A stretch of 64,000 nt of DNA from Bacteroidia bacterium. Its GTDB lineage: Bacteria; Bacteroidota; Bacteroidia; J057. Made by a program: the position numbers and the translations under genes. Shown in pieces: positions 54,098 through 63,931 of the stretch (position 1 is its first letter; each line of letters starts with the position of its first letter). Under the pieces are notes generated by a model. That model did not search any database. It worked only from the letters and a program-made list of their open reading frames with translations, and was not told the DNA's origin. The stretch lies in contig JAUIKF010000004.1 in the NCBI GenBank assembly GCA_030430575.1, forward strand, positions 124,001 through 188,000, given 5' to 3'.

Positions 54098-57000
54098 CTA
54101 CCGACGAACCACCAATTTTTCAGCCTTTCCTGCTACTTCCAGTAAATAAGTTCCGACACCCAGGGGAGAAATGCTTATTTCATTTTTCCCTGCAAATAAT
54201 GACTGGCGAAGGACTTCTTGTCCTTTGAGGTTAAAAAAGCGAATGGTTGCTGGAGCAGAAAGGTCGACCCATACTTTTTCGGCAGTTGGATTCGGATAAA
54301 TTGCTATTTGGGCAAAATGATTGGTTAAGTTGATGGTAGGCGAAAAGGTCTCATGACCATCCAGATCTACCTGGCGAAGCCGATAAAGATTAGTGCCAGG
54401 AAAAGGGTGTGTATCCGTAAACGTATAAGCGTGTCCATTTTGTGAATTGCCTTTACTCTCTACAAATCCAAGCATTTCAAAATCTTGCCCATCGGCAGAC
54501 CGCTGAAGCTCAAAACCGTGATTTTGCCATTCAGTCAATGTCTCCCATTGAAGTAGCGCATCTGCCCCTGTCCATTCACCGCTTAGTTCGCTTATCTCTA
54601 CAGGTAATATATAGTCATCCAATTCCACCTCATCGATGGCAAAGCCCGGGTTTGTGACGGCATCATCTGACCGGAAGACAAATCGAAAGGCAACCGACGG
54701 TTGGCCCGCCAGGAAGGTCAAGTCGATATAGTATTCATCAAAGGTAGTGCTGCGATCTCCCGTGAAAAAAGGCTCATTGGATGGAAAGGCCGTCTGACTG
54801 GTTCCCAAATAGTTGTACCAATTGGCTTGCACGTCTCCCAGGCGCGTCCAGGAATCTCCTTTATTCAACGAATACTCCACCTGGAGTCCATCAAAATCGC
54901 TTTCTGTACGGAACCGTCCTCTGAACCTAAAGGTATATCCCCCAAAAGTCGTCAGGTCATAACTCGGCGTATATAGCATAGAATGCGATTTATTGGCATA
55001 ATTTCCATTTAGTCCTGTGACCCATGCCTTGATCCCACTAAATGTCCCATGCTTGCCAAAAATCCCTGAAATACCTCTTTCGAAGGCTGTTCCCGTCAGG
55101 TTCTCTGCCGCAAAATCATTGGGATTGACTTCAAAATTTCCTCCATCAGTTCCGGAATAAGGGACCCCACGGTCTGGCAAGACAGCCACATATGACTTTT
55201 CCTCGTGGCTAAAAGCACCTCCATTGATGGTCAGGGAGACAGTATAAACACCAGGGCTGGCATAGGTGTGGGTAGGATGCTGAGCTGTCGAAGTCTGAGA
55301 ATCTCCAAAATCCCATAGCCAGGAAGTCGCTTTGGAAGAGAGACTCCTAAACTGGACAGTTTTGGTGAGGTAAGTGACCTTGCGATCGACCTCAAAAGTG
55401 GCGTCAGGGTCTTGAAAAATGTCGCTGGTAAATAACCCTCGACCATGCGTAGCCGCTAGGACTTGCCCGTCAGATTCTCTGACTTGGAGCATGTCCACTC
55501 GAGTATTGGCGAGGCCCGTCATAGAAGGCCCCCAATTGGTAGCACCGCCATTTAGGTTGTCTGTAGACCAAACGCCGAGTTCTGTAGCAAGTATGGCCTG
55601 ACTGGCATTGTTGGGGTTAAAAAGGACAGAGCGGACAGGCATATTGGGTAAATTGCCCTCTACCGAAGTCCAGCTAGTGCCGCCATTGGTGGTTTCCCAC
55701 ACAGAGTTCACGCCATAGTTTGAATAGGTCACTAGCAGGTGATCGGTATCTCCATCTTCTACTGCAATACAGGAGATATAATTTCCTGGCATGCCTGCCC
55801 CGCTGTTGATATAAGATGCTGTAGGCAGGACGGTATTGGCTCCGTCCACCCGATAGACTCTGCCATTGCCGATGCCAAAATAGACACGGTGGGCGACATT
55901 AGGATCACAAGTGACTGCTGAGACTTTTGCGCCAAAGCCTAGATCAATATTGGTGGTTGAGTTGCCTGAAGTAGGGTTATTCCACCGTAAATATTGTCCG
56001 CTATTGTAGGCTGAATAGAAAATCTGGGCATCATTGTCATAGTCTGACGGATTGATGAACCGCCCATTATTAGAGGAGATAGCGAAGTTGAAACTGCTGC
56101 CTCCATTAGTGGAACGATAAAGGTTATTGTAGACATAAGAGGTGAACTGATAGGAAGGATTATTCTGATCTATATGGCAAAATGCGCCATCTCCTCCGCT
56201 GACTTCAATGCCACTTGTAAGGCCGGGATTTGATAATTTTTGACTTCCGTTATCTTGCGACCCCGCCAAATAATAATCTTCAGCCGAGTCGGGGTGCATG
56301 GCACAACCATAGAATTGAAAAGTTCGGTAATTCGATCCCTTGTCCGAAAGGATAGGCACTACAGAGGTGCCATCCGTGGTACGATAGATCCCCCCATCAT
56401 TTCCTACATAGAATACAGCGGAATTCCCCGGTTCAAAAATGATCTCATGCTGGTCAGCATGGACATATTGAAAACTGCTGCCATGGTACCACATGCTGAG
56501 CTGGTTCCACGAATTGCCTCCATTGGAAGATTTGAACAAATTGATACCCCCTACATAGACAACGTCTCTGTCGTTGGGGTCAGCAGCTATGCAGAGGTTA
56601 TACCAGCCCTGGTTACGGCTGAAGTCGCCTGCAATAATGCCGCCATCGGCGTCATTGGGTTCTGTACGCGTCTGCCAGGAAGCGCCAGCGTCTGTACTGC
56701 GAAGAATGGCTTGCACTTGATTGCCATTTTCGACCAATGCATAGATATAATTATTGTCAGCTGGCGAAGCCGATAATTCGATGCGTTCAGCAGATACGGG
56801 GATGGTCAGAGCACTGAAACTCTGCCCTCGGTTGGTAGACTTGTGGATGCCCCCGTTTACACTGACATAAAGCGATCCATCGACCCCTTCTTCTATGTCA
56901 TAAATGGTATTTGAAACACCACTTCCCCCGAGCACTTTACTCCATGTAGTGCCTCCATTGACCGACCTTCTCAAGCCTGAACGGGTAGCTACCAAGACCG

Positions 57001-57658
57001 TGTCGGGTCCGAGGGTTTTTATTCTATAACAATAATAAAAAGTGCTGTTTTGAGTGGAGGCGAGCGGAAGCCAGGTCTGGCCACCGTCTGTGCTTTTCCA
57101 TACCCCCAATCCGCGTTGTGCATCAGTATTGAAATATCCTTCACCCGTCCCAAAGTACATCGTATCCGGCATTTGGGCATCATAAGCCAGGCTTGAGATG
57201 GCTATATTATCAAAAAAGTCATCAACCGGCTCCCAGTCAGGGGTGCCGACATCGATATTGGTAGTCTTCCAGAGACCGCCGCCTACGCCTGCCGCCCAGA
57301 CTGTATGACCCGTCGGGTCATTGGGATCTACCATGATGGCTCGTGTACGTCCCCCCTGATGGTTGGGACCTCTTTCGCGCCAGACGACATTGCTCAGCGC
57401 TGCCCGTGTTCCAGGGTCTTTGCGGAGACGCTCCGCATAGCGATATGCTTCCCAAAGCTGTTCTTTGGGCACATATCCCAAAAACGGGTCACGGGTCATC
57501 TCGACCTCCTGGGCCATGGCCAGGTCGATGCGATCACGCTTGGTGAGCTTTATATCAGAAGTCGAAGGGCGAGGAGTGGAGTCAGAAGAAGGGAGAAAAA
57601 GCAGGCCGAGGCTAGAGAGCATCACGGCCACGATGGTAAGTAGGTGTTGCCGCTTCAT
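54098..57658 (-). CDS. BNR/sortilin-like repeat protein with PKD and T9SS sorting domain
   Basis: This 1186-residue secreted protein has a signal peptide (residues 1-25). Asp-box repeats of a beta-propeller follow over about residues 100-750 (for example STDGGQTWLP, SVNGGTTWSK, STDAGASWQT, SSNGGNSWNQ, TTNGGTSWTS). Next come a PKD domain (WLWDFGDSQTSTAQHPTHTY), a jelly-roll-like region, a fibronectin-like module (LQWETLTEWQNHGFELQRSA) and a type A sorting domain (YPNPTAEKVWV to KAEKLVVRR). No sialidase catalytic residues could be confirmed. It is a likely surface or released T9SS cargo. Confidence 0.88.
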   Translation of the reverse strand: MKRQHLLTIVAVMLSSLGLLFLPSSDSTPRPSTSDIKLTKRDRIDLAMAQEVEMTRDPFLGYVPKEQLWEAYRYAERLRKDPGTRAALSNVVWRERGPNHQGGRTRAIMVDPNDPTGHTVWAAGVGGGLWKTTNIDVGTPDWEPVDDFFDNIAISSLAYDAQMPDTMYFGTGEGYFNTDAQRGLGVWKSTDGGQTWLPLASTQNSTFYYCYRIKTLGPDTVLVATRSGLRRSVNGGTTWSKVLGGSGVSNTIYDIEEGVDGSLYVSVNGGIHKSTNRGQSFSALTIPVSAERIELSASPADNNYIYALVENGNQVQAILRSTDAGASWQTRTEPNDADGGIIAGDFSRNQGWYNLCIAADPNDRDVVYVGGINLFKSSNGGNSWNQLSMWYHGSSFQYVHADQHEIIFEPGNSAVFYVGNDGGIYRTTDGTSVVPILSDKGSNYRTFQFYGCAMHPDSAEDYYLAGSQDNGSQKLSNPGLTSGIEVSGGDGAFCHIDQNNPSYQFTSYVYNNLYRSTNGGSSFNFAISSNNGRFINPSDYDNDAQIFYSAYNSGQYLRWNNPTSGNSTTNIDLGFGAKVSAVTCDPNVAHRVYFGIGNGRVYRVDGANTVLPTASYINSGAGMPGNYISCIAVEDGDTDHLLVTYSNYGVNSVWETTNGGTSWTSVEGNLPNMPVRSVLFNPNNASQAILATELGVWSTDNLNGGATNWGPSMTGLANTRVDMLQVRESDGQVLAATHGRGLFTSDIFQDPDATFEVDRKVTYLTKTVQFRSLSSKATSWLWDFGDSQTSTAQHPTHTYASPGVYTVSLTINGGAFSHEEKSYVAVLPDRGVPYSGTDGGNFEVNPNDFAAENLTGTAFERGISGIFGKHGTFSGIKAWVTGLNGNYANKSHSMLYTPSYDLTTFGGYTFRFRGRFRTESDFDGLQVEYSLNKGDSWTRLGDVQANWYNYLGTSQTAFPSNEPFFTGDRSTTFDEYYIDLTFLAGQPSVAFRFVFRSDDAVTNPGFAIDEVELDDYILPVEISELSGEWTGADALLQWETLTEWQNHGFELQRSADGQDFEMLGFVESKGNSQNGHAYTFTDTHPFPGTNLYRLRQVDLDGHETFSPTINLTNHFAQIAIYPNPTAEKVWVDLSAPATIRFFNLKGQEVLRQSLFAGKNEISISPLGVGTYLLEVAGKAEKLVVRR

Positions 57659-57699
57659 CGTTCAAGAGGATTATTGATTACTTGATTGTTTCTTGTTCT

Positions 57700-57801
57700 G
57701 TTACTTTTTTTAGAAAAAAGTAACCAAAAATTCGAAGCGAGCCAACCAATCCCAACCCTTCTATCCGTCCGCGCGCGCTCGCTTCACCCCAGCCGCACCA
57801 T
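57700..57801 (-). repeat. two-hairpin intergenic element, copy C
   Basis: Hairpin 1 is at 57700-57724; hairpin 2 arms are GAAGCGAGC (57734-57742) and GCTCGCTTC (57777-57785). The loop differs from A and B in its first half (CCAATCCCAACC) but keeps TTCTATCCGTCC. It lies 42 bases upstream of the BNR gene start and 13 bases after the AAA-ATPase stop. Confidence 0.85.
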
Positions 57802-57813
57802 CTTTCAATATTA

Positions 57814-59385
57814 TCACACCCAGACAGCAAAAATCTTTTTTCCTTGAAAAGAGATCGTTTCCGTTTTATAAGTCTTATTTTTTCTAAAGTCAAAGATCAG
57901 CAAAAATCCTTGAGTTAAAGAATAGCTATCTAAGTAATCACTGAGTTGAGCGAGTCCCTTTTGGTGATATGCCTCTCCTTCCCATCGCTTCAGCTCGACT
58001 ACGTTTCGCTGATTATTGTAGGTGACCACAACGTCCATTCGGCGCTCTTCGGCAATACTTGGTTCTTTGAAATCAAATCCACGTCCATTGATGATGGGTT
58101 TCAGATAGGATAGGAATAACAACCGCCCTTCCCGTTCAAGGAATTTGCTATCCTTTTGGGCGTAATTTTCTTTCATAAATTGCTGAAAACCAGAAAGAAC
58201 GGCCTGTAAATCTAATTGCCCGTGATTAAAAAAACGACTAGGGGATACACCTACGAGCAGGTCTGCTTTTCGGTTTTGTTTGGAAAGGATATAAGCATAA
58301 ATCTTTTGCTCGAATATCCGATTGTGAATATGGCACCGTCCTTCTTTTTGGTCCAAAATCCCATACAATACCCCCAAGTTGATAACCGGGTCTAAGACAT
58401 TAAATGCGGGCGTTTTCCCATTAAAACTGATATCAAACACCAACTGGTAAAGATCTGAGTTATTCTCTAGGTTTTTGACCAAATCATCAAATAAGGTTGT
58501 GGTATATCCTTCATCTACCAAATACCTAAAAGCAAGGTCAATCAGGTTTGGATGCCAGTTTGTGGGTTCACCATTCTGGTCTAGGTCTTCATCTGCAACT
58601 TTACAGATTTTACTCACCAAATAAGGATAACCAGCTGTGTAATAATAGATTTTCTCAGCAACCAGTGCTGTGTCCATCTCCACATTGCGCGCTTTTGTAT
58701 AATCGATGAGCATCGCCTCAATTTCCCTTGGGTTAAAGCGCATATCGATGTTGAAGTCAATGGCGATATTCCAAGGACTGTTTAATTTTCCTTCTGCGCC
58801 TGGCGCGATTTTGAGTTTGAGGGATTTGATGTCATGAACGCCGGCTAGGATGACAGATTGGAAAGAGGAATGAAGATTCCGATTGGCATCAAGGTATTTA
58901 TCCCTTAACATTCCCAAAAAAGACAAAAAGAGTTGATTGTTGCTGGATTTGTCAATCTCATCTACAAGCAAAACAACTTTCTCCGAGCAATGATCCACAA
59001 ACCGCGTAATGGTTCGGGATAATTGTTTTAAAGAATTGGTTTTTCCTACCTGTTCCTGAAGGAATTCCGCATATGAAGGGTGTGTTTTTTCTAATCGATA
59101 AGCCAGTTCATCAATAAAATGATGGCAAAATACGGCTTCATTTTCAAAGATGGCATCGCCAATGCCTTCTAGGCTGATCTGAATGGCTAAATAGTCTGGG
59201 CGTTGGTTGAGTGCGATAAAGAGGCTATGAATGCTGGTAGTCTTCCCATATTGTCGAGGGCGACTGATGGTAAAATAAGCACCGTCCTCAACCAGTTCAA
59301 TGAGCTGAGCCATCTTTTCAGAAGTATCAGCCATAAAGTGCCTTTCTGCAATGCAGACACCTGTATCATTGAATCTTTTTCGCAT
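57814..59385 (-). CDS. AAA-ATPase with C-terminal PD-(D/E)XK nuclease-like domain
   Basis: The AAA-ATPase_like family start MRKRFNDTGVCIAERHFMAD is at 59385, giving 523 residues (a start six codons earlier is possible). The Walker A variant is RPRQYGKTTSI and Walker B is VVLLVDEIDKS. The C-terminal nuclease-like motif is RRMDVVVTYNNQRNVVELKR with D...E-x-K. Such genes are strongly multiplied in Bacteroidota; their function is not established. The region looks more A/T-rich than the flanking genes, so transfer is possible. Confidence 0.85.
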   Translation of the reverse strand: MRKRFNDTGVCIAERHFMADTSEKMAQLIELVEDGAYFTISRPRQYGKTTSIHSLFIALNQRPDYLAIQISLEGIGDAIFENEAVFCHHFIDELAYRLEKTHPSYAEFLQEQVGKTNSLKQLSRTITRFVDHCSEKVVLLVDEIDKSSNNQLFLSFLGMLRDKYLDANRNLHSSFQSVILAGVHDIKSLKLKIAPGAEGKLNSPWNIAIDFNIDMRFNPREIEAMLIDYTKARNVEMDTALVAEKIYYYTAGYPYLVSKICKVADEDLDQNGEPTNWHPNLIDLAFRYLVDEGYTTTLFDDLVKNLENNSDLYQLVFDISFNGKTPAFNVLDPVINLGVLYGILDQKEGRCHIHNRIFEQKIYAYILSKQNRKADLLVGVSPSRFFNHGQLDLQAVLSGFQQFMKENYAQKDSKFLEREGRLLFLSYLKPIINGRGFDFKEPSIAEERRMDVVVTYNNQRNVVELKRWEGEAYHQKGLAQLSDYLDSYSLTQGFLLIFDFRKNKTYKTETISFQGKKIFAVWV

Positions 59386-59444
59386 GAAAATTTCTTTACC
59401 CAAAAGTAAGAAATTCCAGAGGCTTAGGAAAAGAAACCTTTGTT

Positions 59445-61889
59445 TTACTCATCCTTCAACGCCTCCACCGGATTCACATGAGCGGCCCGGATGGCCTGCA
59501 CACTCACAGTAGCCACCGCAATAGCCAAGGCTCCAACGGCTGCCAACACAAAGATCCACATGCTTAGGTCTATGCGATAGGCAAACCCATCCAGCCATTG
59601 GCTGAGGAGCCACCAGGCAAGTGGAATAGCAAGCACACAGGCAATCAGGACCATCAGCGCAAAATTGCGCGAAAGCATGAGGACGATGTCCTTGACGGAA
59701 GCGCCCAGCACTTTGCGGATGCCGATTTCGCGTGTGCGACGCTGCGCGGTGAAAGCTGCCAGTCCAAATAGCCCCAAGCAGGCGATGAGAATCGCTAAAG
59801 CGGTAAAGTACGTCACAATTGTGGTCGTGCTGATTTCCGTGCGGTACATTTTGTCATAATTATCATCGAGGAAAAAGAAGTCGAAAGGGACAGAAGGTAC
59901 CACGGAAGCCCAAGTAGAAGCCAACTGGTCAAGGGTTGCTGACATGTTATCACTTTGGAGCTTGACACTGAGGAAAGAATAGTGTTGAGGCCAGACATGC
60001 ATCATCAGCGGTTCTACTTCGGTATGAAGGGATGCATAATGGAAGTCTTTGACGATGCCTACAATCGTGCCGACCTTGGGCGTGTCAAGTCCATACGTGT
60101 ATTCAAAAGGCTGGCCGACAGGGTCTTCTAGCCCGTATTCGCGGACGGCGGCTTCATTGAGGAGGAATCCTGCGCGGTTGTCTGTGACAAAGTCTTTGGA
60201 AAGCCCTCGTCCATCTACGATTTCAAATCCAAAAGTCTCTTCGACTTCTTCATCTACCGATATGATGCGCATGCCTCGGCCGCCTCTGTCCCCTTCTTCC
60301 CCTGGTGCCAAGTCTTCTGCCAGCGCAGGGATACGGACGCCCATGATGTGGACACGTTTGCCGGGAATCGTGGAGGTCGGCGTGCTGCTGATCGCTTCGG
60401 GGATTTTTTCGATAGCTTCTTCCAATACGGCTAATTTTTCTGTCACGGCACGCCCAGCAAGGGGGATGACGGCTACTTGGGTTTTGGAGAATCCTAGCTG
60501 TTTGTGTTGGATAAAGTGAAGCTGACGCGAAACGGTAAGGGCGCCGATGATAAGGGCGATGGAAAAGAAAAATTGTGCAACGACTAAGGAACGTCTGAGC
60601 CAGATGGCCGAACCCTTATTTTTGCCTTGGGATTGGTTGGATTTAAGGACGGTCAGCGGGCTAAAACTAGAAAGAAATAGGGCTGGATAGGCGCCTGAAA
60701 AAAGCCCAATCATTACCCAAATCAATCCAATCATAGCCAATAAGGAAACATTCCCCAATAAATTCAACTCCAAACTTTTTCCCACCAATTCATTGAACAT
60801 GGGCAATATGCCCTTGACCGCCAATAAGGCCAGCCCCATCGCTACAAAGGTCATCATAAGTGACTCCGCCATAAATTGGGCAAATAATTGCCCGCGATGC
60901 GCGCCTAGCACCTTGCGTACGCCCACTTCGCGGGCGCGACTCATAGACCGGGCAGTCGCCAGGTTCATATAGTTGAAACTGGCGATCAGCAAGACGAGCA
61001 TAGCGATGATGGAGAAAATATAAATATTCGTCTTTTCATTGTTCGCCTCCCACTCCTTTTCGGCATTTCCTCCCAAGTGAATGTCGCGGATATTGTGAAA
61101 AAATAGCTCAGCCCGGAAATCTTCTGGCTCTGTCTGGCCCTCTTCCAGTTCTATCCCCATGATCTCATAATAGTCCGTTTTTAGGCGCTCTTGGACACCC
61201 GCCAATGAAGCGGGGTCATTGAGTTTGACATAGGAGTAAAAGGTAGATGGGCCATCTTCATCGAGGTTAGGCCAGCGCTGGCGCAGGTCATCCATGGAGG
61301 CCACCAGGTCGAAATGGAAATGGGCATTTGGGAGGGGGTTTTTGATGACCCCTTTGATCATAAAATCAGAATAATCAGAGGTGAAAACCTTGCCCACGAC
61401 ATCAGTATCCCCAAAATACCTGCGAGCTACGTCTTCTGTAATGACAATTTTATTGGGGCCTGCAAGTGCGCCATCTGGCGACCCATGAAGCCATTCAAAG
61501 CTGAAAATGTCGAAGAAAGCAGAATCTGCAAAGATGAACCCTTCTTCATTAAATTGCTTCTCATCATAGCGCAGCACGATGGGCTGGCGCAGGGGCATCA
61601 CCTTGGCGCCTGCAGCGATGGCAGGGTAGCGGCGCGTCACTTCAGGGATGATGTGCCCTTGGGAGGCTGCCCAGTGGTCTAGGCCGCGCGTCGTATGATA
61701 ACGCCCTTCTAGCCGATAGACGCGATCTCCTTCCTCAAAATGCTGGTCATAGCTCTGTTCATCTTGAATAAATAAAAAAATGAGTAGACAAGTCGCCAGG
61801 CCTGCTGCAAGTCCCAAGACATTGATCAGGGTGAAACCTCTGTGTTTCCAGAAACTGCGAAGGGCGATCTTGAAAAAATTACTCAGCAT
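59445..61889 (-). CDS. ABC transporter permease (MacB/FtsX type)
   Basis: From ATG 61889 the protein is 814 residues (MLSNFFKIALRSFWKHRGFT); an in-frame start 28 codons upstream is in noncoding A/T-rich sequence. It has one N-terminal membrane segment, a MacB periplasmic domain, three segments, then a second such unit. Each FtsX half carries the coupling motif REVGVRKVLGAHRGQL or REIGIRKVLGASVKDI. No ATPase gene is adjacent. The substrate is unknown; such permeases often export peptides or lipoproteins. Confidence 0.9.
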   Translation of the reverse strand: MLSNFFKIALRSFWKHRGFTLINVLGLAAGLATCLLIFLFIQDEQSYDQHFEEGDRVYRLEGRYHTTRGLDHWAASQGHIIPEVTRRYPAIAAGAKVMPLRQPIVLRYDEKQFNEEGFIFADSAFFDIFSFEWLHGSPDGALAGPNKIVITEDVARRYFGDTDVVGKVFTSDYSDFMIKGVIKNPLPNAHFHFDLVASMDDLRQRWPNLDEDGPSTFYSYVKLNDPASLAGVQERLKTDYYEIMGIELEEGQTEPEDFRAELFFHNIRDIHLGGNAEKEWEANNEKTNIYIFSIIAMLVLLIASFNYMNLATARSMSRAREVGVRKVLGAHRGQLFAQFMAESLMMTFVAMGLALLAVKGILPMFNELVGKSLELNLLGNVSLLAMIGLIWVMIGLFSGAYPALFLSSFSPLTVLKSNQSQGKNKGSAIWLRRSLVVAQFFFSIALIIGALTVSRQLHFIQHKQLGFSKTQVAVIPLAGRAVTEKLAVLEEAIEKIPEAISSTPTSTIPGKRVHIMGVRIPALAEDLAPGEEGDRGGRGMRIISVDEEVEETFGFEIVDGRGLSKDFVTDNRAGFLLNEAAVREYGLEDPVGQPFEYTYGLDTPKVGTIVGIVKDFHYASLHTEVEPLMMHVWPQHYSFLSVKLQSDNMSATLDQLASTWASVVPSVPFDFFFLDDNYDKMYRTEISTTTIVTYFTALAILIACLGLFGLAAFTAQRRTREIGIRKVLGASVKDIVLMLSRNFALMVLIACVLAIPLAWWLLSQWLDGFAYRIDLSMWIFVLAAVGALAIAVATVSVQAIRAAHVNPVEALKDE

Positions 61890-61967
61890 AATGGAGGAGA
61901 ATGAAGAATTAAAAATGGAGAATGAAACCAGATGAATATCGGAGTGATAAACCTCCAAGTTTTTTTT

Positions 61968-62000
61968 ATTCAAAATTCATCATTCAATCATTCAAAATTA
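61968..62000. repeat. ATTCAA-rich intergenic repeat, copy 3
   Basis: ATTCAAAATTCATCATTCAA followed by TCATTCAAAATTA, upstream of both divergent genes. It shares long words with 34674-34712 and 35528-35556. Confidence 0.5.
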
Positions 62001-62014
62001 TCTGTCTATCTTTG
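61993..62014. promoter_or_regulatory. divergent promoter pair, ABC permease / M61 peptidase
   Basis: TATCTTTG (62007-62014, plus) and TAATTTTG (61993-62000, minus) are both exact TAnnTTTG boxes, six bases apart and pointing outwards. The plus one predicts a 42-base leader for the peptidase gene. Clear -33 elements are lacking. Confidence 0.4.
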
Positions 62015-62060
62015 AAAAGACACAGCAAATTATAAAAGGAAACACCCTTTTTCGAAAATC

Positions 62061-63899
62061 ATGAAATTATTCCCCATGAAACTCCTACTCTCCCTTTCCC
62101 TAATCCTCCTTTTTCCCATATTGCTCTCAGCCCAATCCTATAGCTACCACCTCACCTGGGGCGCGCCTAATGAGCATACCTATTATGTGACCTTAGAAGT
62201 ACGAGGAAATGACGCGGGGCTTACGGGTTCTGAGCATACTGCCTTCACCGATTTCAAAGTTCCCGCCTGGCGTCCAGGACGTTATTACCTACAGAACTAT
62301 GCCGCATCGATCTCACATTTTGAGGCTAAAAACGCTCAAGACCAGCCCTTGAAGTGGCACAAGGTAGACAAAGACACTTGGCGTGTCATGCACACACCGC
62401 TGGAAAATATCGCGATCAGCTATCGCGCTTTTGCGGCGAACTTCGATGCGGGATCGAGTTATGTGGGAAAAGATCAGGCTTATTTCAATCCCGTGAATTT
62501 CTTCATGTACATCCCTGGAAGGCTGGATCAGCCTGTGGAGCTAGTGGTGCCAGACTTGCCCAGGGATTGGAAAGTCGCGACTGCTCTTTCTCAAGAATCG
62601 GATGCTTACAATCGCTTCTATGCGGATTCTTATCATGAATTGGTGGATTCCCCAACCGTCCTTGCCAAGGACATCAAACGCCTGACATTTAAAGACGATG
62701 GCGTGATTTTCTGCATTTATTTTCAGGGAAATTATATGGGGGACAAAAGTGTAGAGGAGGCTGCAGTAAAAAATATAAAGAAGATCTGCCAGGCGCAAAA
62801 AAGCATTTTTGGCAGTTACCCTTTTGACGAATTCCATTTTATCTATCGACTGCTTCCCTACGACATGAGTCATGCCGTAGAACATGAAACCTCCGTCAGT
62901 TTTGCTATATCTGCCCAAAATACAGCCTCTCCCAAGGCCTTCAGCCGCAAATATGGGCTCACCGCCCATGAGTTCTGGCACGCCTGGAATGTAAAGCGCA
63001 TCCGCCCTGCGGCCCTATGGCCCTATGATTATTCACAATCTCAATACACCAGTTTACACTGGTTCACTGAAGGCGTGACAGACTACTACGCTTTGCTCAC
63101 GCTTGTGCGAACGGATTTGACCTCTCGTACACACTTTTACCGCAGACTAGGCGGCATGATGGCTGGTATTGCCAATAGCTCAGCCACCCAAGTGGTCTCC
63201 CCCTCTCAATCCAGTTTCGACAGTTGGTTGAATGGCTCAGACTATGCCCACCCCAACCATGCGACCTCCTATTATGGCTTGGGGAGCCATATCGGCTTTG
63301 TCTTTGACCTGATGCTCCGCAAAGAAAGCAAAGGGAATGTCACCCTGGACCACGTCTTTCAGCACCTCTATGTCACCTACTATGAGCAAGGAAAGGGAGT
63401 GCCAGAAGATGGCATTCAACTAGCCGCTGAGAAGCTTACAGGAAAATCATGGCAGACGTTTTTTGATCAGCATATACATGGCACAGCGCCGATCAACTAT
63501 CAGGCGCTTTTTGCGCCTTTTGGGCTGAAAGTCCATAAGGACACGGACGACAAAGTAGGCATACGCCGCTTGGGAATCCTCCGTGTACAGGATGTGGGGC
63601 AAGGCTTGCTGGTCAAGCGCATCCACACAGATGGCGACGCCTACCGGGATGGTCTCGGCCTCGAAGACATGATCTTGAGTATTGATGGACAGAAGGCGAC
63701 AGCTGTGGAACTGGATGAATATTTCAACGGCCTCAAAAAAGGCCAAACCGTCAACCTGGAAGTCTTCAGCGATATGCAAATTCGGCAAATCGCCGTACGC
63801 TTTCAGGGAGACTGGATGCCTGTGGTGTATGAAGTAGAGGAGAAGGGCAATTTGTCGGAAAAGGAGGAGGCTATGTTGAATAACTGGTTGGGGCAATAA
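62061..63899 (+). CDS. M61-family metallopeptidase with PDZ domain
   Basis: This 612-residue protein has a signal peptide (to LLSAQ). The N-terminal beta domain is followed by the M61 zinc site AHEFWHAWN (His303, Glu304, His307) and the third ligand Glu337 in WFTEGVTDYY. A PDZ domain occupies about residues 505-590 (DAYRDGLGLEDMILSIDGQK). It is a glycyl-aminopeptidase-like enzyme, predicted periplasmic or exported. It lacks a T9SS tail. Confidence 0.92.
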   Translation: MKLFPMKLLLSLSLILLFPILLSAQSYSYHLTWGAPNEHTYYVTLEVRGNDAGLTGSEHTAFTDFKVPAWRPGRYYLQNYAASISHFEAKNAQDQPLKWHKVDKDTWRVMHTPLENIAISYRAFAANFDAGSSYVGKDQAYFNPVNFFMYIPGRLDQPVELVVPDLPRDWKVATALSQESDAYNRFYADSYHELVDSPTVLAKDIKRLTFKDDGVIFCIYFQGNYMGDKSVEEAAVKNIKKICQAQKSIFGSYPFDEFHFIYRLLPYDMSHAVEHETSVSFAISAQNTASPKAFSRKYGLTAHEFWHAWNVKRIRPAALWPYDYSQSQYTSLHWFTEGVTDYYALLTLVRTDLTSRTHFYRRLGGMMAGIANSSATQVVSPSQSSFDSWLNGSDYAHPNHATSYYGLGSHIGFVFDLMLRKESKGNVTLDHVFQHLYVTYYEQGKGVPEDGIQLAAEKLTGKSWQTFFDQHIHGTAPINYQALFAPFGLKVHKDTDDKVGIRRLGILRVQDVGQGLLVKRIHTDGDAYRDGLGLEDMILSIDGQKATAVELDEYFNGLKKGQTVNLEVFSDMQIRQIAVRFQGDWMPVVYEVEEKGNLSEKEEAMLNNWLGQ

Positions 63900-63931
63900 G
63901 GCGGGTCTATTTGGTGCAATTTATTCTAAAT

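Noticed and set aside
57678-57893. Small minus-strand ORF reading GRIEGLGLVGSLRIFGYFFL, with a relative at 44856-45056
   Set aside because: It is the two-hairpin repeat read in one frame. Copy A breaks the similarity, the arms change as pairs rather than as codons, and there is no start signal.
61890-61973. 28-residue N-terminal extension of the ABC permease
   Set aside because: It would translate A/T-rich intergenic sequence. The family starts MLSNFFKIALR.
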